DNA of 64,000 nucleotides from Bin25 sp026709415 (GCA_965200045.1 OZ241330.1:868001-932000), one strand, 5' to 3'. Numbered from the stretch's first letter, positions 52,956 to 63,358 are shown. The notes: generated by a model not told the origin, from the sequence alone. Numbers and translations are program-made.

Positions 52956-54269
52956 ATGGAGTATTCCACTGAAAATATTACCGATGATGTGGTCAAATTC
53001 ATAGCCAAATTTCAAGATAGTGATTATGCACAAGAATTAAAACAAAAAATTAAATCTTACGCACAGAAAGCCAATTTACCAGGCTTTCGCCAAGGGAAAT
53101 TACCTCAAATGATGATCAAAAAAATCAAACCTAGGTTTTTTCAAGAGGTGATTGTCGAAAAAGTTGATGAATTATTCAAGGAGTATCAAAAAAGTATTAA
53201 TCGTAAGCCATTATTGGGACCAATATTTTCAAATGGAGACATCAAATATCCGGAAAATGATTCTGTCCCCCATGTAAAAACTGAACTACTAGTTTATTTT
53301 CAACCTCAATTTGAATTGAATCTTGAAACGCTTAAGAAGCTAGTTAAATCGAAGAAGATTGTCACTCCTCAGATGCTCGATCAAGAAATCGATTGGATGA
53401 GGACCAAATACCGTCAATTCCTCCCAAATGAAAAAGATCAAAAAGCAGATGAAAAGAATTACAGTTTTTTAGCCATAGATAAAAATGGAAAAAAGGTGCA
53501 AAAACCGTTAAAATTCTCATCTGAACTTCTCAAAGATTCCGAGCAATTAGAAACCGTCAAGCAATATCAAGTGGGAGATAAATTCATTCTAGCTATTAAA
53601 AAGATTCTAGGCGATGATTTTAAAGACTGGAATGAAAGTTATAATAATCAATTAACAGAGTCACAAGAAGTCGAATTATCTGAAATTGATTTGATTGTTT
53701 ATCCAGAATTCAATCACCATTTAGTCAAAAAAGAATTTCCACATATGGATGACCTTACCGACGAAAATTACAAGGAGTTATTCAAAGAAGAGTTGCAAAA
53801 AAGGTTCTCAAAATCGGATGATCGCCGATTCTATAGAGAGATAATAGATCATTTGATAGAACAGAAACTCTTTTCTTTAGATGAGAAACAGATTTTTAAG
53901 TTTTTGAACATCGAAGAGGACATCAAAAAATCCTATACCCAAGAACAATTTCAGCAACTCCAAGAAAGGGAATGTAAAAAGTATGCAGAGCAAATCATCG
54001 AACAAAAGATTTTTGATCAAGAAAGATTAAAAATTGATCGGGAAGTGCAAAAAAACGCCTATTATCAAAGCTTGTATCAGGTATCAGTTTTACAAGGTTT
54101 TGATTTTTTTAGACTCAATGCAGACAATCAGCAAGCTGCAGAAAATTGGATTGAATATAATAGAGATGAAATTCAATACAGAACAAATAAATTTGTATTA
54201 GAAATTACTATCTTCAATCATTTATCAGAAAAATATCAGTTCAAAGAAAAGGAACAAAAAGCATCTTGA
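52956..54269 (+). CDS. tig: Trigger factor
   Basis: A ribosome-associated chaperone that receives nascent chains. It has 437 residues. The ribosome-binding N-terminal domain includes the signature NLPGFRQGKLPQMMIKK (about 38-54, GFRxGK). The middle PPIase region is weakly conserved and the C-terminal part is Glu/Lys/Gln-rich and helical. The gene precedes clpP and clpX, a common order that links folding and proteolysis. Confidence 0.93.
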   Translation: MEYSTENITDDVVKFIAKFQDSDYAQELKQKIKSYAQKANLPGFRQGKLPQMMIKKIKPRFFQEVIVEKVDELFKEYQKSINRKPLLGPIFSNGDIKYPENDSVPHVKTELLVYFQPQFELNLETLKKLVKSKKIVTPQMLDQEIDWMRTKYRQFLPNEKDQKADEKNYSFLAIDKNGKKVQKPLKFSSELLKDSEQLETVKQYQVGDKFILAIKKILGDDFKDWNESYNNQLTESQEVELSEIDLIVYPEFNHHLVKKEFPHMDDLTDENYKELFKEELQKRFSKSDDRRFYREIIDHLIEQKLFSLDEKQIFKFLNIEEDIKKSYTQEQFQQLQERECKKYAEQIIEQKIFDQERLKIDREVQKNAYYQSLYQVSVLQGFDFFRLNADNQQAAENWIEYNRDEIQYRTNKFVLEITIFNHLSEKYQFKEKEQKAS

Positions 54270-54319
54270 ACCGAGCCAATGTTATAAAAGAATGGCAATC
54301 AATGGAATAATGCATTTTT

Positions 54320-54982
54320 ATGAATTACAAAAAGGAATTTAAAAAATACGCTCTAAAGCATCATCATGTCAATGCCATGTATTACGATAAAATCATCCAA
54401 AACATGACGCCATACATCATTGAAGAAAGGCAGTTGAATGTGGCTCAGATGGATGTATTTTCTCGGTTAATGATGGATCGAATTATGTTTTTAGGACAAG
54501 CAATCGATGATGCCGTGGCCAATGTCGTGCAAGCTCAATTGCTTTTTTTGCAGAGTGTGGATTCTTCGAGAGACATCCAATTGTATATCAATTCTCCTGG
54601 TGGGTCAGTTTATTCAGGTTTAGGAATTTATGATACCATGCAATATGTCAGTCCTGATGTTGCTACCATTTGTACTGGGATGGCTGCTTCCATGGCCGCT
54701 ATTTTATTATGTGCGGGAGCCAAAGGTAAACGATCGGTTTTACCTCATGCGAGAGTGATGATTCATCAACCATTGGGAGGGGTTCAAGGCCAAGCTTCAG
54801 ATATTGAAATTACAGCCAGGGAAATTTTGAAACTAAAAGATGAATTATATCATATAATTGCTAAACACACAGGACAACCTGTCGAAAAGGTAGCCGAAGA
54901 TAGCGATAGAGATTATTGGTTAAAGGCTCAAGAGGCTCAATCCTATGGAATGGTGGATGAAGTTTTAAACAGTGCTAATTGA
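54320..54982 (+). CDS. clpP: ATP-dependent Clp protease proteolytic subunit ClpP
   Basis: A serine peptidase that forms a two-ring tetradecamer and degrades substrates unfolded by ClpX. It has 220 residues. The catalytic Ser124 is in TGMAASMAAILL and His149 in VMIHQPLGG, with an Asp in the DSDRDYWL region. The N-terminal region (YIIEERQLNVAQMDVFSRL) is typical of the Bacteroidota type. The ClpX gene follows 6 bp later, so they are co-transcribed. Confidence 0.97.
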   Translation: MNYKKEFKKYALKHHHVNAMYYDKIIQNMTPYIIEERQLNVAQMDVFSRLMMDRIMFLGQAIDDAVANVVQAQLLFLQSVDSSRDIQLYINSPGGSVYSGLGIYDTMQYVSPDVATICTGMAASMAAILLCAGAKGKRSVLPHARVMIHQPLGGVQGQASDIEITAREILKLKDELYHIIAKHTGQPVEKVAEDSDRDYWLKAQEAQSYGMVDEVLNSAN

Positions 54983-54988
54983 TAAATC

Positions 54989-56215
54989 ATGGCCAAAAAT
55001 CAATCCATTAGTTGTTCTTTTTGCGGGAGGAGTAAATCGCAAGTGAAGTTGCTTATTGAAGGACAATCAGCACATATCTGTGAAAAGTGTGTCATTCAAG
55101 CAAAAAATATTGTACAAGATGAACTATCTCCAAAGCAAAAAGAATTATTAGAATTCCAACTCAACACACCCAGAGAAATAAAAGCTTATTTAGATCGTTA
55201 TGTCATTGGTCAAGAAAGAGCAAAAAAAGTATTGGCTGTCGCCGTATACAATCATTTCAAACGACTGAAAAGAAAAACGAAAAACAATGTTGTCATTCAA
55301 AAGAGTAATATCTTATTGGTTGGACCAACAGGAACCGGTAAAACCTTGATGGCCCAGACGATTGCCAAACTTCTAAAAGTTCCTATAGCCATTGTCGATG
55401 CAACCGTTTTGACTGAAGCGGGATATGTAGGAGAAGATGTAGAAAGTATTTTATCTCGACTATTACAAGCCGCAGATTATAGTGTTGAAAAAGCCCAAAG
55501 GGGCATCGTTTTCATTGATGAAATCGATAAAATCGCTCGAAAATCAGGAAATCCATCCATTACACGTGATGTTTCTGGAGAAGGAGTACAACAAGGTCTT
55601 TTAAAACTTTTAGAAGGATCGGTGGTGAATGTTCCACCTAAAGGCGGTCGAAAACATCCCGAACAAAAATTTGTTGAAGTCGATACGACCAACATCCTAT
55701 TTATTACAGGGGGGGCATTTGATGGTATTGAAAAAATTATTTCTAGAAGATTGAATTTACAATCCATTGGATACAAAAAATCGTCAAAACAAGACAATGT
55801 TAGCGAAGAAAAGTTGCTTGAATACATTATCCCTCGTGATGTTAGAGAGTATGGTTTGATTCCAGAAATTGTTGGAAGACTCCCGATGGTGACCTATCTC
55901 AAGTCATTGGATAGAGATGCTTTAATTGAAATTTTGACCAAACCAAAAAATGCGATTATCGATCAGTACAAATCAATTTTTTCATTCGATGGTGTGAAAT
56001 TAAGATTCACCGATGGAGCTTTGGATGCGATAGTGGATAAGACCATTCAGGATAACTTGGGAGCTCGGGGACTTCGTTCCATTTGTGAAGTGGTATTAAC
56101 AGATGCTATGTTTGAATTACCGGAATTTAACACAAAAGAGTTTGTGGTCACCAAACAGTACGTCACTAGTCAATTGTCAAAAACCAAAACCACAGGATTT
56201 AAAGTAGCCTCATAA
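54989..56215 (+). CDS. clpX: ATP-dependent Clp protease ATP-binding subunit ClpX
   Basis: An AAA+ unfoldase that feeds ClpP. It has 408 residues, as normal. The N-terminal zinc site is formed by C9, C12, C31 and C34. Walker A is GPTGTGKT at 112-119 and Walker B VFIDEID at 174-180. The sensor-2 region has NLGARGLRSICEVVLTDAMF. It lies 6 bp after clpP. Conserved order with tig and clpP. Confidence 0.97.
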   Translation: MAKNQSISCSFCGRSKSQVKLLIEGQSAHICEKCVIQAKNIVQDELSPKQKELLEFQLNTPREIKAYLDRYVIGQERAKKVLAVAVYNHFKRLKRKTKNNVVIQKSNILLVGPTGTGKTLMAQTIAKLLKVPIAIVDATVLTEAGYVGEDVESILSRLLQAADYSVEKAQRGIVFIDEIDKIARKSGNPSITRDVSGEGVQQGLLKLLEGSVVNVPPKGGRKHPEQKFVEVDTTNILFITGGAFDGIEKIISRRLNLQSIGYKKSSKQDNVSEEKLLEYIIPRDVREYGLIPEIVGRLPMVTYLKSLDRDALIEILTKPKNAIIDQYKSIFSFDGVKLRFTDGALDAIVDKTIQDNLGARGLRSICEVVLTDAMFELPEFNTKEFVVTKQYVTSQLSKTKTTGFKVAS

Positions 56216-56519
56216 TGGTTCAACCTCATGAATAACCATCGAATATCTGTTCTCTTCGAAGATTCCTTTGTTATTTTGTGAAAAATTATGCCGCTATTTA
56301 AAGCCGTTTTTTAGATTCTGAATTCAATGATATTTAGAAAATCACAAAGAACTTGTAAGACAATATAAATTGAACCCCAATTTGCGTTTTCAATGACTTT
56401 TTAGAGTCAAGAAACCATCTTTTTATTTGTGAACTATATACCCGATGGAGGTCTAAAACACTGTTGAATAGAATTTTCAATTTTATAAATAAACTCGTAT
56501 ACTAAAAACAAAAACTTAG
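56216..56519. other. Intergenic region after clpX
   Basis: About 300 bp, AT-rich. I see no gene, no clear terminator and no full promoter match in it. Confidence 0.4.
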
Positions 56520-56948
56520 ATGAAAAAATTGCTAGTGACTTCATGGTGTGTGTGCTTTACAGGCCTTCTGTTTAGCCAAAGCGGCTTCAAAGTTAGTGGC
56601 TTTGAAAACGTTGAAAGTTCACTCACCGATAAAATGGGCAATAACAGATATATAGCTCAAGGAAATTTTATAGGTTATGATACCATTGAATTCAACTTAA
56701 AAGTTGGTTATGTCAATGACATAAAACAAGAAGAAGCCTTTAGGTGGATAAACCGTTCTTTTGATGATATAGTCAAAGTTATTGATGATTGTGCTTCACA
56801 TCGATTGGAAGAACTAACTTTGGAAGGCGTATTTGTAAATATTTTGGGAAAGGTTAATCGGATGGCTTTTTATTTCAAGGATGGAATAAGTTACTTTGTG
56901 ACATATCAAAAGAGTAATATGTATCGAGCAGAAGGTAAATGCAATTAA
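56520..56948 (+). CDS. Small secreted protein of unknown function
   Basis: A 142-residue protein with a signal peptide (about 1-19, TSWCVCFTGLLFSQ). The rest is a mix of strands and helices with EEAFRWINRSFDDIVKVIDD and ELTLEGVFVNILGKV. No recognised domain. It stands alone, 226 bp upstream of the GH5 gene, and need not belong to the sugar locus. Confidence 0.55.
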   Translation: MKKLLVTSWCVCFTGLLFSQSGFKVSGFENVESSLTDKMGNNRYIAQGNFIGYDTIEFNLKVGYVNDIKQEEAFRWINRSFDDIVKVIDDCASHRLEELTLEGVFVNILGKVNRMAFYFKDGISYFVTYQKSNMYRAEGKCN

Positions 56949-57174
56949 ATGATAGACTCCCACTATTTATGTGGAACTGTCATTTTTTCAGAAAATATCC
57001 TTGTCCAAGTTTGACTCAAGTTGATTTTTAATCAAAACTTGGTGAATGGATTTACTATTGGATTTAGTTTGCCTCACAATGATTGATACATAGATGTCGG
57101 ATTTGTATGAACACCTCAAGTTCCTCAACACACGTTTCTAGAACTAATCGATGACCGACGATCTCTTGTAATCA

Positions 57175-58428
57175 ATGAAACTCATGTCGCCTATGATTGT
57201 AAGTAACTTTTTTCTTTTTCTGATTACAATTTTTTCATTTCATGGATTAGAAAAAAAATCGATACAACAAACTCAAAAAGTCGAAAAAATTTCCTTTTGG
57301 GATGCTCAACAAAAAGGGGCCAATTACTTTAATAAAACGCCTACTCGAGAATGGTTTGAGTCCGCAGCCAAAGCCAATATCAGATTGGTACGATTCACCT
57401 ATGAAAAATGGGAAGGAGAACAAAGAGATTTTTTGTTAGGAAGTGCGGATGATTATGCTGGGATAGTCGAAAAAGATTTTCAAAAATTAAAACACTATCT
57501 CGATGTAGCGAATCAATTAGACATGAAGGTGGTTATTAGTCCCTTGAGTTTACCAGGAGCTCGGTATGCCCAATCGAATGGTCGTATTCGGGACGGCCGA
57601 CTGTGGACAGACCAGAGGTATTTGTCTCAAGCCATCCAGTTTTGGAAAGATTTAGCAACTAGGCTCAAGGATCAACCAAATGTGGTGGGTTACAATTTAA
57701 TCAATGAACCCCATCCAGAATGGTTTCACAACAAAAGAACTTTTTGGGATAAAGGATTCCAAAGATGGTATCAAGATAGAATTGGAAAACCTGGGGATTT
57801 AAATTCATTTAATCAACAATTAATCAAAGCCATTAGAACAATCGATAAAAAAACACCCATTATAGTCGCATCAGGATTGTACGCAACACCATGGGCCTTT
57901 GAGTATTTAAAACCAGTTGATGATCCCCATATCATTTATTCATTCCATATGTATGAGCCCTATTCTTTCACAACCAGAAGAATCAATGATGGAAAGTATC
58001 AATATCCAGGTAAGATTCCCATTGCAGACTTGGATGGTGAAATTTTCACAATGAATAAAGAATCGCTGCATGAATTTTTGAATCCTGTCAAAGATTGGGC
58101 AGAAAAAAATAAGATTCCTTCGAATAGAATCTGGGCAGCAGAATTTGGATGTGATCGAAAGACCAAAGGAGCCGAAAATTACCTCAATGATTTAATAGAC
58201 ATTTTTAATGAAGAAAATTGGCATTGGTCATTTTATGCCTACAGAGAAGATGTTTGGGAATCAATGGATTACGAATTGGGAACACAAAATGTATATTGGA
58301 AGTACTGGGATTACTCTGATGCTGGAATCTTACATGAGAATTACGATGAAATTTACGCTAGAACAAATAATAATTCTCTCTGGTCGCGATTTAAAAATGA
58401 ACTTTCAACTTCCCCCACAAGTGACTAA
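57175..58428 (+). CDS. Glycoside hydrolase family 5 (cellulase-like) enzyme
   Basis: A retaining endo-glycosidase with a TIM barrel, exported by its N-terminal signal/anchor (about 8-23). It has 417 residues. The acid/base Glu178 lies in GYNLINEPHPEW and the nucleophile Glu323 in RIWAAEFGCD, with Arg in IRLVRFTYEKW. The barrel also has HIIYSFHMYEPYSF. GH5 members attack glucans, mannans or related chains, and the subfamily is not clear by eye. It sits directly upstream of a SusC/SusD pair, so it probably belongs to a polysaccharide-utilisation locus. Confidence 0.9.
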   Translation: MKLMSPMIVSNFFLFLITIFSFHGLEKKSIQQTQKVEKISFWDAQQKGANYFNKTPTREWFESAAKANIRLVRFTYEKWEGEQRDFLLGSADDYAGIVEKDFQKLKHYLDVANQLDMKVVISPLSLPGARYAQSNGRIRDGRLWTDQRYLSQAIQFWKDLATRLKDQPNVVGYNLINEPHPEWFHNKRTFWDKGFQRWYQDRIGKPGDLNSFNQQLIKAIRTIDKKTPIIVASGLYATPWAFEYLKPVDDPHIIYSFHMYEPYSFTTRRINDGKYQYPGKIPIADLDGEIFTMNKESLHEFLNPVKDWAEKNKIPSNRIWAAEFGCDRKTKGAENYLNDLIDIFNEENWHWSFYAYREDVWESMDYELGTQNVYWKYWDYSDAGILHENYDEIYARTNNNSLWSRFKNELSTSPTSD

Positions 58429-58602
58429 AATCCTCGTTTAATAGTTACTTTATTGCCCTAAAAAACGATCTTTTAAGAAAAAAATATCAATATAGTGCTG
58501 ATATTAGGGAATATATCAATTGCAAGAGGTAGATGAAAACCATAAGATTGTATAGCGTCCTAGTTAAGAGGGGGGCAATATGTAGACTGAACTATATCTA
58601 TT

Positions 58603-61600
58603 ATGAATAAACTACGACACCAGTTGATCTTATTTGTTTTTATTTCTGGACAACTTATTCTATACTGTCAACAGCAAGATAGAATAACGGTTTCTGGGAC
58701 TGTAACGTCTTCGGAAGATGGATTGCCCTTATCTGGAGTCAACATATTTGAATCAGGCGTTAACAATGGGGTGGTATCCAATTTCGATGGAGAATATCAA
58801 ATAACTGTTTCCACCGATTCACAACTCATCATTAGTTACCTCGGGTTTGAAAACCAAACAATTGCCGTTAATGGACAGGACACCATCAATATTATTCTTG
58901 ATGTCCAAGTTGGTGCTCTTCAAGATGTGGTGGTTATGGGTTACGGTAGCCAAAGAAAAAGAGATGTTACGGGAGCCGTTTCTTCTATTTCATCAGACCA
59001 ACTATCAGCCAATCCACTGACTAGCCTTGACCAAGCATTGCAAGGGAAATTATCTGGTGTTAGTATCATCAATGACAGTGGTGATCCAGGAGGCGGAGTC
59101 AGTGTTCGGATTCGAGGACAAGGAACCATTGGAAACTCCGACCCCTTGTATGTCATTGATGGGGTACCAGTGGTCAATAATGTCGATTCGGAAATCCCTT
59201 TGACTGGTGGTAATGGCAAGTTATCCAACCCATTGGCTAATCTGAATCCAAATGAAATTGAGACCATCGACATCTTAAAAGATGCCTCTGCATCCGCAAT
59301 ATATGGTGTTCGAGGGGCCAATGGTGTGATCATCATTACAACCAAAAGAGGATCAAAAGGAGCCCCCGTATTTTCTTTTGATGCCTACACCTCATTTCAA
59401 AGTGTGAATACGTTAGAATTACTCAAAGCAAGAGATTACGCTGATTTAATCCTTGAAATGTTTGAAAATGCTGGGCAGGAAATTGACAGTAATAACGAAC
59501 CAACCAATCTATTGGATCCAAGTTATGTCGTGGATAGATCGGATTGGCAGGAGGCATTCTTTAAACAAGGGATGGTACAGAACTACAATCTAGGAGTCTC
59601 TGGTGGCACTGAAAACACGGATTATTTTGTTACTGGCGGATATCATAAAAATGACGCCACGACCGTTGGGTCGGGATTTGAACGCTATACGTTGCGTGTT
59701 AATTCAAATTATCATTTAGGAAAGTTTCAGTTTGGGGAATCATTATCCCTTAGTCGATCGATGAATCGAAGAGCGCCTTTTCTAGCCGCTCGATCACAAA
59801 TTAGAACCATCATTAAGCACGCACCGACTATCGATATTTATAATGATGAAAATGAGGGGGGATTTAATGGTCCTAGTGAAGGAGATGGGTATGGCCGATG
59901 GAACACGATTGGACTGGCTGAATTGACCGAACACTATGTCAAACGCAATCGCATTATAGGAAACGTGTATGGCGAATTTGAATTTTTTGATGGTCTATCT
60001 TATCGACTTAACCTTGGTTTGGACGCTGTATTTACCAACGGTTCCATCTATAGACCCCGCTATTATTTTTCTGAAGGGTTTGAAGAGCCCAATCCAACAT
60101 TACGAGACTATAATACCGAAGAATTAAGTTCTCTTATCGAAAACACCCTCACCTTTAATAAAAACTTTGGAAACCATAATCTAACGTTATTGGCTGGATT
60201 TACCCAACAAGAATATATCTTTTCAAGATTTTCTGGATTTTCAAGTGCCTTATTAGGTAATGACCTCAGAACCTTTAATACATCAAGTCGAGATGCTGAA
60301 ATCGTATTATCAGGATTTGATGATGAATGGGCCATCAGGTCTCTTCTGGGCCGGATAAACTATAGCTATCAAGGTAAATACCTATTTACGGGCAATATTA
60401 GAAGGGACAGTTCATCGAGGTTTTCTGAAGACAATCGACATGGGGTATTTCCATCTTTTTCTTTAGGATGGGTGTTGAGCGAAGAAAAGTTTTTAAAAGA
60501 CAGTAAGGTGGTTAATAACTTAAAATTAAGAGCAGGGTACGGCGAATTAGGAAACCAAGAAATACCCCCTTATGGATTCCAATCCACCTTGATCACCTAT
60601 GCAAACTATGTGTTTGGAAATAGTGTCGCTACAGGAGTCACTCAAACAACTTTAGCGAATCAAGACTTGAAATGGGAAACCTCTACTCAAACCAATATTG
60701 GATTGGATTTGGCGATGTATCAAAACAAATTACAACTGAGTGTTGAGTACTTTATTAAGGAAACAAAAGACATCATCTTGCGAGCTCCCCTTCCAGGATC
60801 ATTGGGCATTACGGAATTACCACTAGTCAATGCAGGAAATATTGAAAATAAAGGGGTGGAATTAACGGCGAATTACAGAACCAATATGGGTGATCTCCGT
60901 CTTGAATTGGGGGCCAATGCTACCTTTTTAGAAAACACGGTAAAATCTCTTGGAATCGGTCTTCCCATTGAGGGAAGGTTCCCTGACGGGGATGGCTCTG
61001 TACTACAAGTCATCCGAGAAGGAGAAACCATCAACAGTTTTATTGGGCATGTGACCGATGGCATTTTTCAAAACAAAGCAGAAGTGGAGGCTCATGCCAA
61101 CCAATCCAATGCAGCCCCAGGTGATATTCGGTTTAAAGATCTAGATAACAATGGGGTGATCAATGATGACGATCGAAAAATATTGGGGAAACCAGTTCCC
61201 GATCTTTCCTACGGCTTTACGGCTTCGCTCGACTATAAAAATATAGACGTTTCAATATTTCTTCAGGGTTTGGCCGGTCTTGAAATCTATAACGGTCTGA
61301 GGTATTGGAGTGAGGGTCTTTCTGAAATTACTAATCATACCACCGTAGCCTTAGACCGATGGACCGGGCCAGGAACTTCCAATACCATACCACGGGCTGT
61401 TCTGGGAGATCCCAACTTTAATCGTCGGGCATCCGACCGGTTCCTAGAAGACGGATCTTTTTTGAGATTAAAAAACATTGCCATTGGGTATTCAATCCCC
61501 CAAAGGGCATTGGATCGTTTTGGAAATGGATTCGTTTCAAGTTTAAGGATTTATTTTTCAGGGCAAAATTTACTAACCTTTACCGATTATTCGGGATACG

Positions 61601-61716
61601 ATCCAGAAATTGGGATTGGGTTTAATCAGGGCGTCGAAGTCGCTAATCAAGGGGTAGACTATGGAATCATTCCACAGCCAAAAACGATTTTGGTGGGATT
61701 ACAATTACAATTTTAA
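58603..61716 (+). CDS. SusC/RagA-family TonB-linked outer membrane protein (third)
   Basis: The glycan importer of the polysaccharide locus. It has 1037 residues. The signal peptide ends near LILYCQQ. The carboxypeptidase-like domain covers about 30-100 (VSGTVTSSEDGLPLSGVNIF). The linker DVVVMGYGSQRKRDVTGAVS leads into the plug, with DQALQGKLSGVSIINDSGDP and DPLYVIDGVPVVNN. The barrel ends TILVGLQLQF. A SusD gene starts 10 bp after its stop. No full promoter match is seen in the 174-bp gap before it. Confidence 0.95.
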   Translation: MNKLRHQLILFVFISGQLILYCQQQDRITVSGTVTSSEDGLPLSGVNIFESGVNNGVVSNFDGEYQITVSTDSQLIISYLGFENQTIAVNGQDTINIILDVQVGALQDVVVMGYGSQRKRDVTGAVSSISSDQLSANPLTSLDQALQGKLSGVSIINDSGDPGGGVSVRIRGQGTIGNSDPLYVIDGVPVVNNVDSEIPLTGGNGKLSNPLANLNPNEIETIDILKDASASAIYGVRGANGVIIITTKRGSKGAPVFSFDAYTSFQSVNTLELLKARDYADLILEMFENAGQEIDSNNEPTNLLDPSYVVDRSDWQEAFFKQGMVQNYNLGVSGGTENTDYFVTGGYHKNDATTVGSGFERYTLRVNSNYHLGKFQFGESLSLSRSMNRRAPFLAARSQIRTIIKHAPTIDIYNDENEGGFNGPSEGDGYGRWNTIGLAELTEHYVKRNRIIGNVYGEFEFFDGLSYRLNLGLDAVFTNGSIYRPRYYFSEGFEEPNPTLRDYNTEELSSLIENTLTFNKNFGNHNLTLLAGFTQQEYIFSRFSGFSSALLGNDLRTFNTSSRDAEIVLSGFDDEWAIRSLLGRINYSYQGKYLFTGNIRRDSSSRFSEDNRHGVFPSFSLGWVLSEEKFLKDSKVVNNLKLRAGYGELGNQEIPPYGFQSTLITYANYVFGNSVATGVTQTTLANQDLKWETSTQTNIGLDLAMYQNKLQLSVEYFIKETKDIILRAPLPGSLGITELPLVNAGNIENKGVELTANYRTNMGDLRLELGANATFLENTVKSLGIGLPIEGRFPDGDGSVLQVIREGETINSFIGHVTDGIFQNKAEVEAHANQSNAAPGDIRFKDLDNNGVINDDDRKILGKPVPDLSYGFTASLDYKNIDVSIFLQGLAGLEIYNGLRYWSEGLSEITNHTTVALDRWTGPGTSNTIPRAVLGDPNFNRRASDRFLEDGSFLRLKNIAIGYSIPQRALDRFGNGFVSSLRIYFSGQNLLTFTDYSGYDPEIGIGFNQGVEVANQGVDYGIIPQPKTILVGLQLQF

Positions 61717-61726
61717 TTTGAATATC

Positions 61727-63280
61727 ATGAATAATAAAAGGTATCAATGCCTAAGTATCATGAGTTTTTTACTCATTTGTTGTGGCATATCTGCGTGCAA
61801 AAAAGACTTTTTAGTCCGTGATAATCCCAATGAAATCATCAGCAGTGAATTTTATCAAAGTGAGCAAGATGCATTACAGGCTTTAAACTCGGTTTATGCG
61901 GTGTTACAACATCAAGATCTTTTTAAAGAAGCCTATTGGTTTATTTTGGATGGCATGGATGATCACCGTGGATGGATTTCTTTGGAAGATGCTGTCAATG
62001 ATGCGATGTATCTTTTTAACTTCACCCCTCAAGTGGCCAGATCCAATAGCATGTGGGATGCATTGTATCGAGGGATCTTTAGAGCTAATTTGGTTATCAA
62101 CCGTGTAGGGGCCATGGAAGATTTTGCCTTAAAAAATCGCATCCTTGGTGAGGCTCGATTTTTAAGGGGATGGTATTATAATGAATTGGCGACTATGTGG
62201 GGGGGGGTTCCCATTGTTTTGGACGAAATCACGGTGGACAGCCAGTACAACTTTCCAAAATCATCGCGGCAAGAAGTTTATGCTCAAGCCGAGACTGATT
62301 TTAAATTTGCGGAAAATAATTTACCAAAAAAATCAGAATATAGCTCTTCCGATGCTGGAAGAGCCACTTCAGGGGCAGCCAGTGCCTATTTGGGAAAATC
62401 TTTTTTGTTTCAGAAGAAATGGACTCCAGCCATTCAGCAATTCGAAAAAGTAATAGCTTCTGGTGAATACAAACTAATGGAAAAGTATGCTGAGAATTTT
62501 TCAGAAGAAACAGAAAACAATGCCGAGTCTGTATTTGAAATTCAATTTTCAGGAGATGGCACTGCCCTATGGAGTGATGATCAGCCGGCTAGTGCCGAGC
62601 ATAATTTTTTGACTGTTCGATATTTTTATTGGAGGCAAACAGGTGGCATGTTAAATTTTAGAAGGAACCAATACTTTGGTCCAAAGTGGGCGGGCATTGG
62701 TCCCCGACGAATGGCAACTTTTAGTAGTGAAAGAGGCCCTGGTGAAGGCCCAAGAATAACAAAACATGTGAATACTGAGTTAGTTATACGTCAAAAATCC
62801 GATGTTAATCTCCGAGACATGCGTTACTCAGATGTCTTGTTAATGTATGCTGAAGCTCTTAATGAAAACGGACAAACCCCAGAGGCGATTGTCCAAATTG
62901 ATTTAGTGATCGAAAGAGTTCGAAAAGAATTTGGATTGGCGGATGCTTCTGAATGGACGGGCATTACAGAACTAAAGACGGTGGCACAGCTAACGGGTGG
63001 AGACCATAGTGGGTGGCCATTGTTTTTGACGGGTATCGATCAAGATGGTATCAGAAATGTCATCAAGCATCAACGATCGATTGAATTCATGCATGAATGG
63101 AAACGCTACAAAGATTTGGTGCGGTGGGGCGATGCCGCCGATGCCATTGTGATCGAAGATGATGATGGTAATGAAACTTCTCCATTTGTTGCAGGGAAAC
63201 ATGAGTTGTTTCCCATCCCACAGGCTGAAATTGATGGAAACGCAGGCCTAACGGCGGCCGATCAAAACCCAGGTTATTGA
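61727..63280 (+). CDS. SusD/RagB-family lipoprotein (third)
   Basis: The surface glycan-binding partner of the third SusC. It has 517 residues from the ATG at 61727. An earlier open codon at 61661 lies inside the SusC end and does not give a signal peptide. The lipobox is GISAC with Cys 24, followed by KKDFL. The family motifs are ILGEARFLRGWYYNELATMW followed by GGVP, then DVLLMYAEALNENGQTPEA. The end is FPIPQAEIDGNAGLTAADQN, the canonical C-terminus. A G9 tract at 62209-62217 codes for W-G-G in frame. Confidence 0.95.
   Translation: MNNKRYQCLSIMSFLLICCGISACKKDFLVRDNPNEIISSEFYQSEQDALQALNSVYAVLQHQDLFKEAYWFILDGMDDHRGWISLEDAVNDAMYLFNFTPQVARSNSMWDALYRGIFRANLVINRVGAMEDFALKNRILGEARFLRGWYYNELATMWGGVPIVLDEITVDSQYNFPKSSRQEVYAQAETDFKFAENNLPKKSEYSSSDAGRATSGAASAYLGKSFLFQKKWTPAIQQFEKVIASGEYKLMEKYAENFSEETENNAESVFEIQFSGDGTALWSDDQPASAEHNFLTVRYFYWRQTGGMLNFRRNQYFGPKWAGIGPRRMATFSSERGPGEGPRITKHVNTELVIRQKSDVNLRDMRYSDVLLMYAEALNENGQTPEAIVQIDLVIERVRKEFGLADASEWTGITELKTVAQLTGGDHSGWPLFLTGIDQDGIRNVIKHQRSIEFMHEWKRYKDLVRWGDAADAIVIEDDDGNETSPFVAGKHELFPIPQAEIDGNAGLTAADQNPGY
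62209..62217 (+). repeat. G9 homopolymer inside susD, in frame
   Basis: Nine G coding for the conserved W-G-G-V-P motif. The frame is intact here. A slip of one base would truncate the protein about one third in. Confidence 0.9.
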
Positions 63281-63303
63281 ATTTTTAATGTATAGCCTAT
63301 GAA

Positions 63304-63338
63304 CTATTCAATAACCCCATTTGGGCGTTATTGAATAG
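63304..63338 (+). promoter_or_regulatory. Hairpin between susD and the GH42-like gene
   Basis: CTATTCAATAAC at 63304-63315 is exactly complementary to 63327-63338, with extra C/G pairs inside and a small bulge. The stem has about 15 bp. No T tract follows, so partial termination or mRNA-end protection is likely rather than complete stop. It would lower expression of the enzyme gene compared with susCD. Confidence 0.6.
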
Positions 63339-63358
63339 TCGCCCTGAATCAAAAGTTG

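Noticed and set aside
55707..55713. G7 runs such as the one in clpX, and one near 7320 in the DUF3078 gene
   Set aside because: Runs of six or seven G occur in several genes, including housekeeping ones, and are too short to argue for phase variation.
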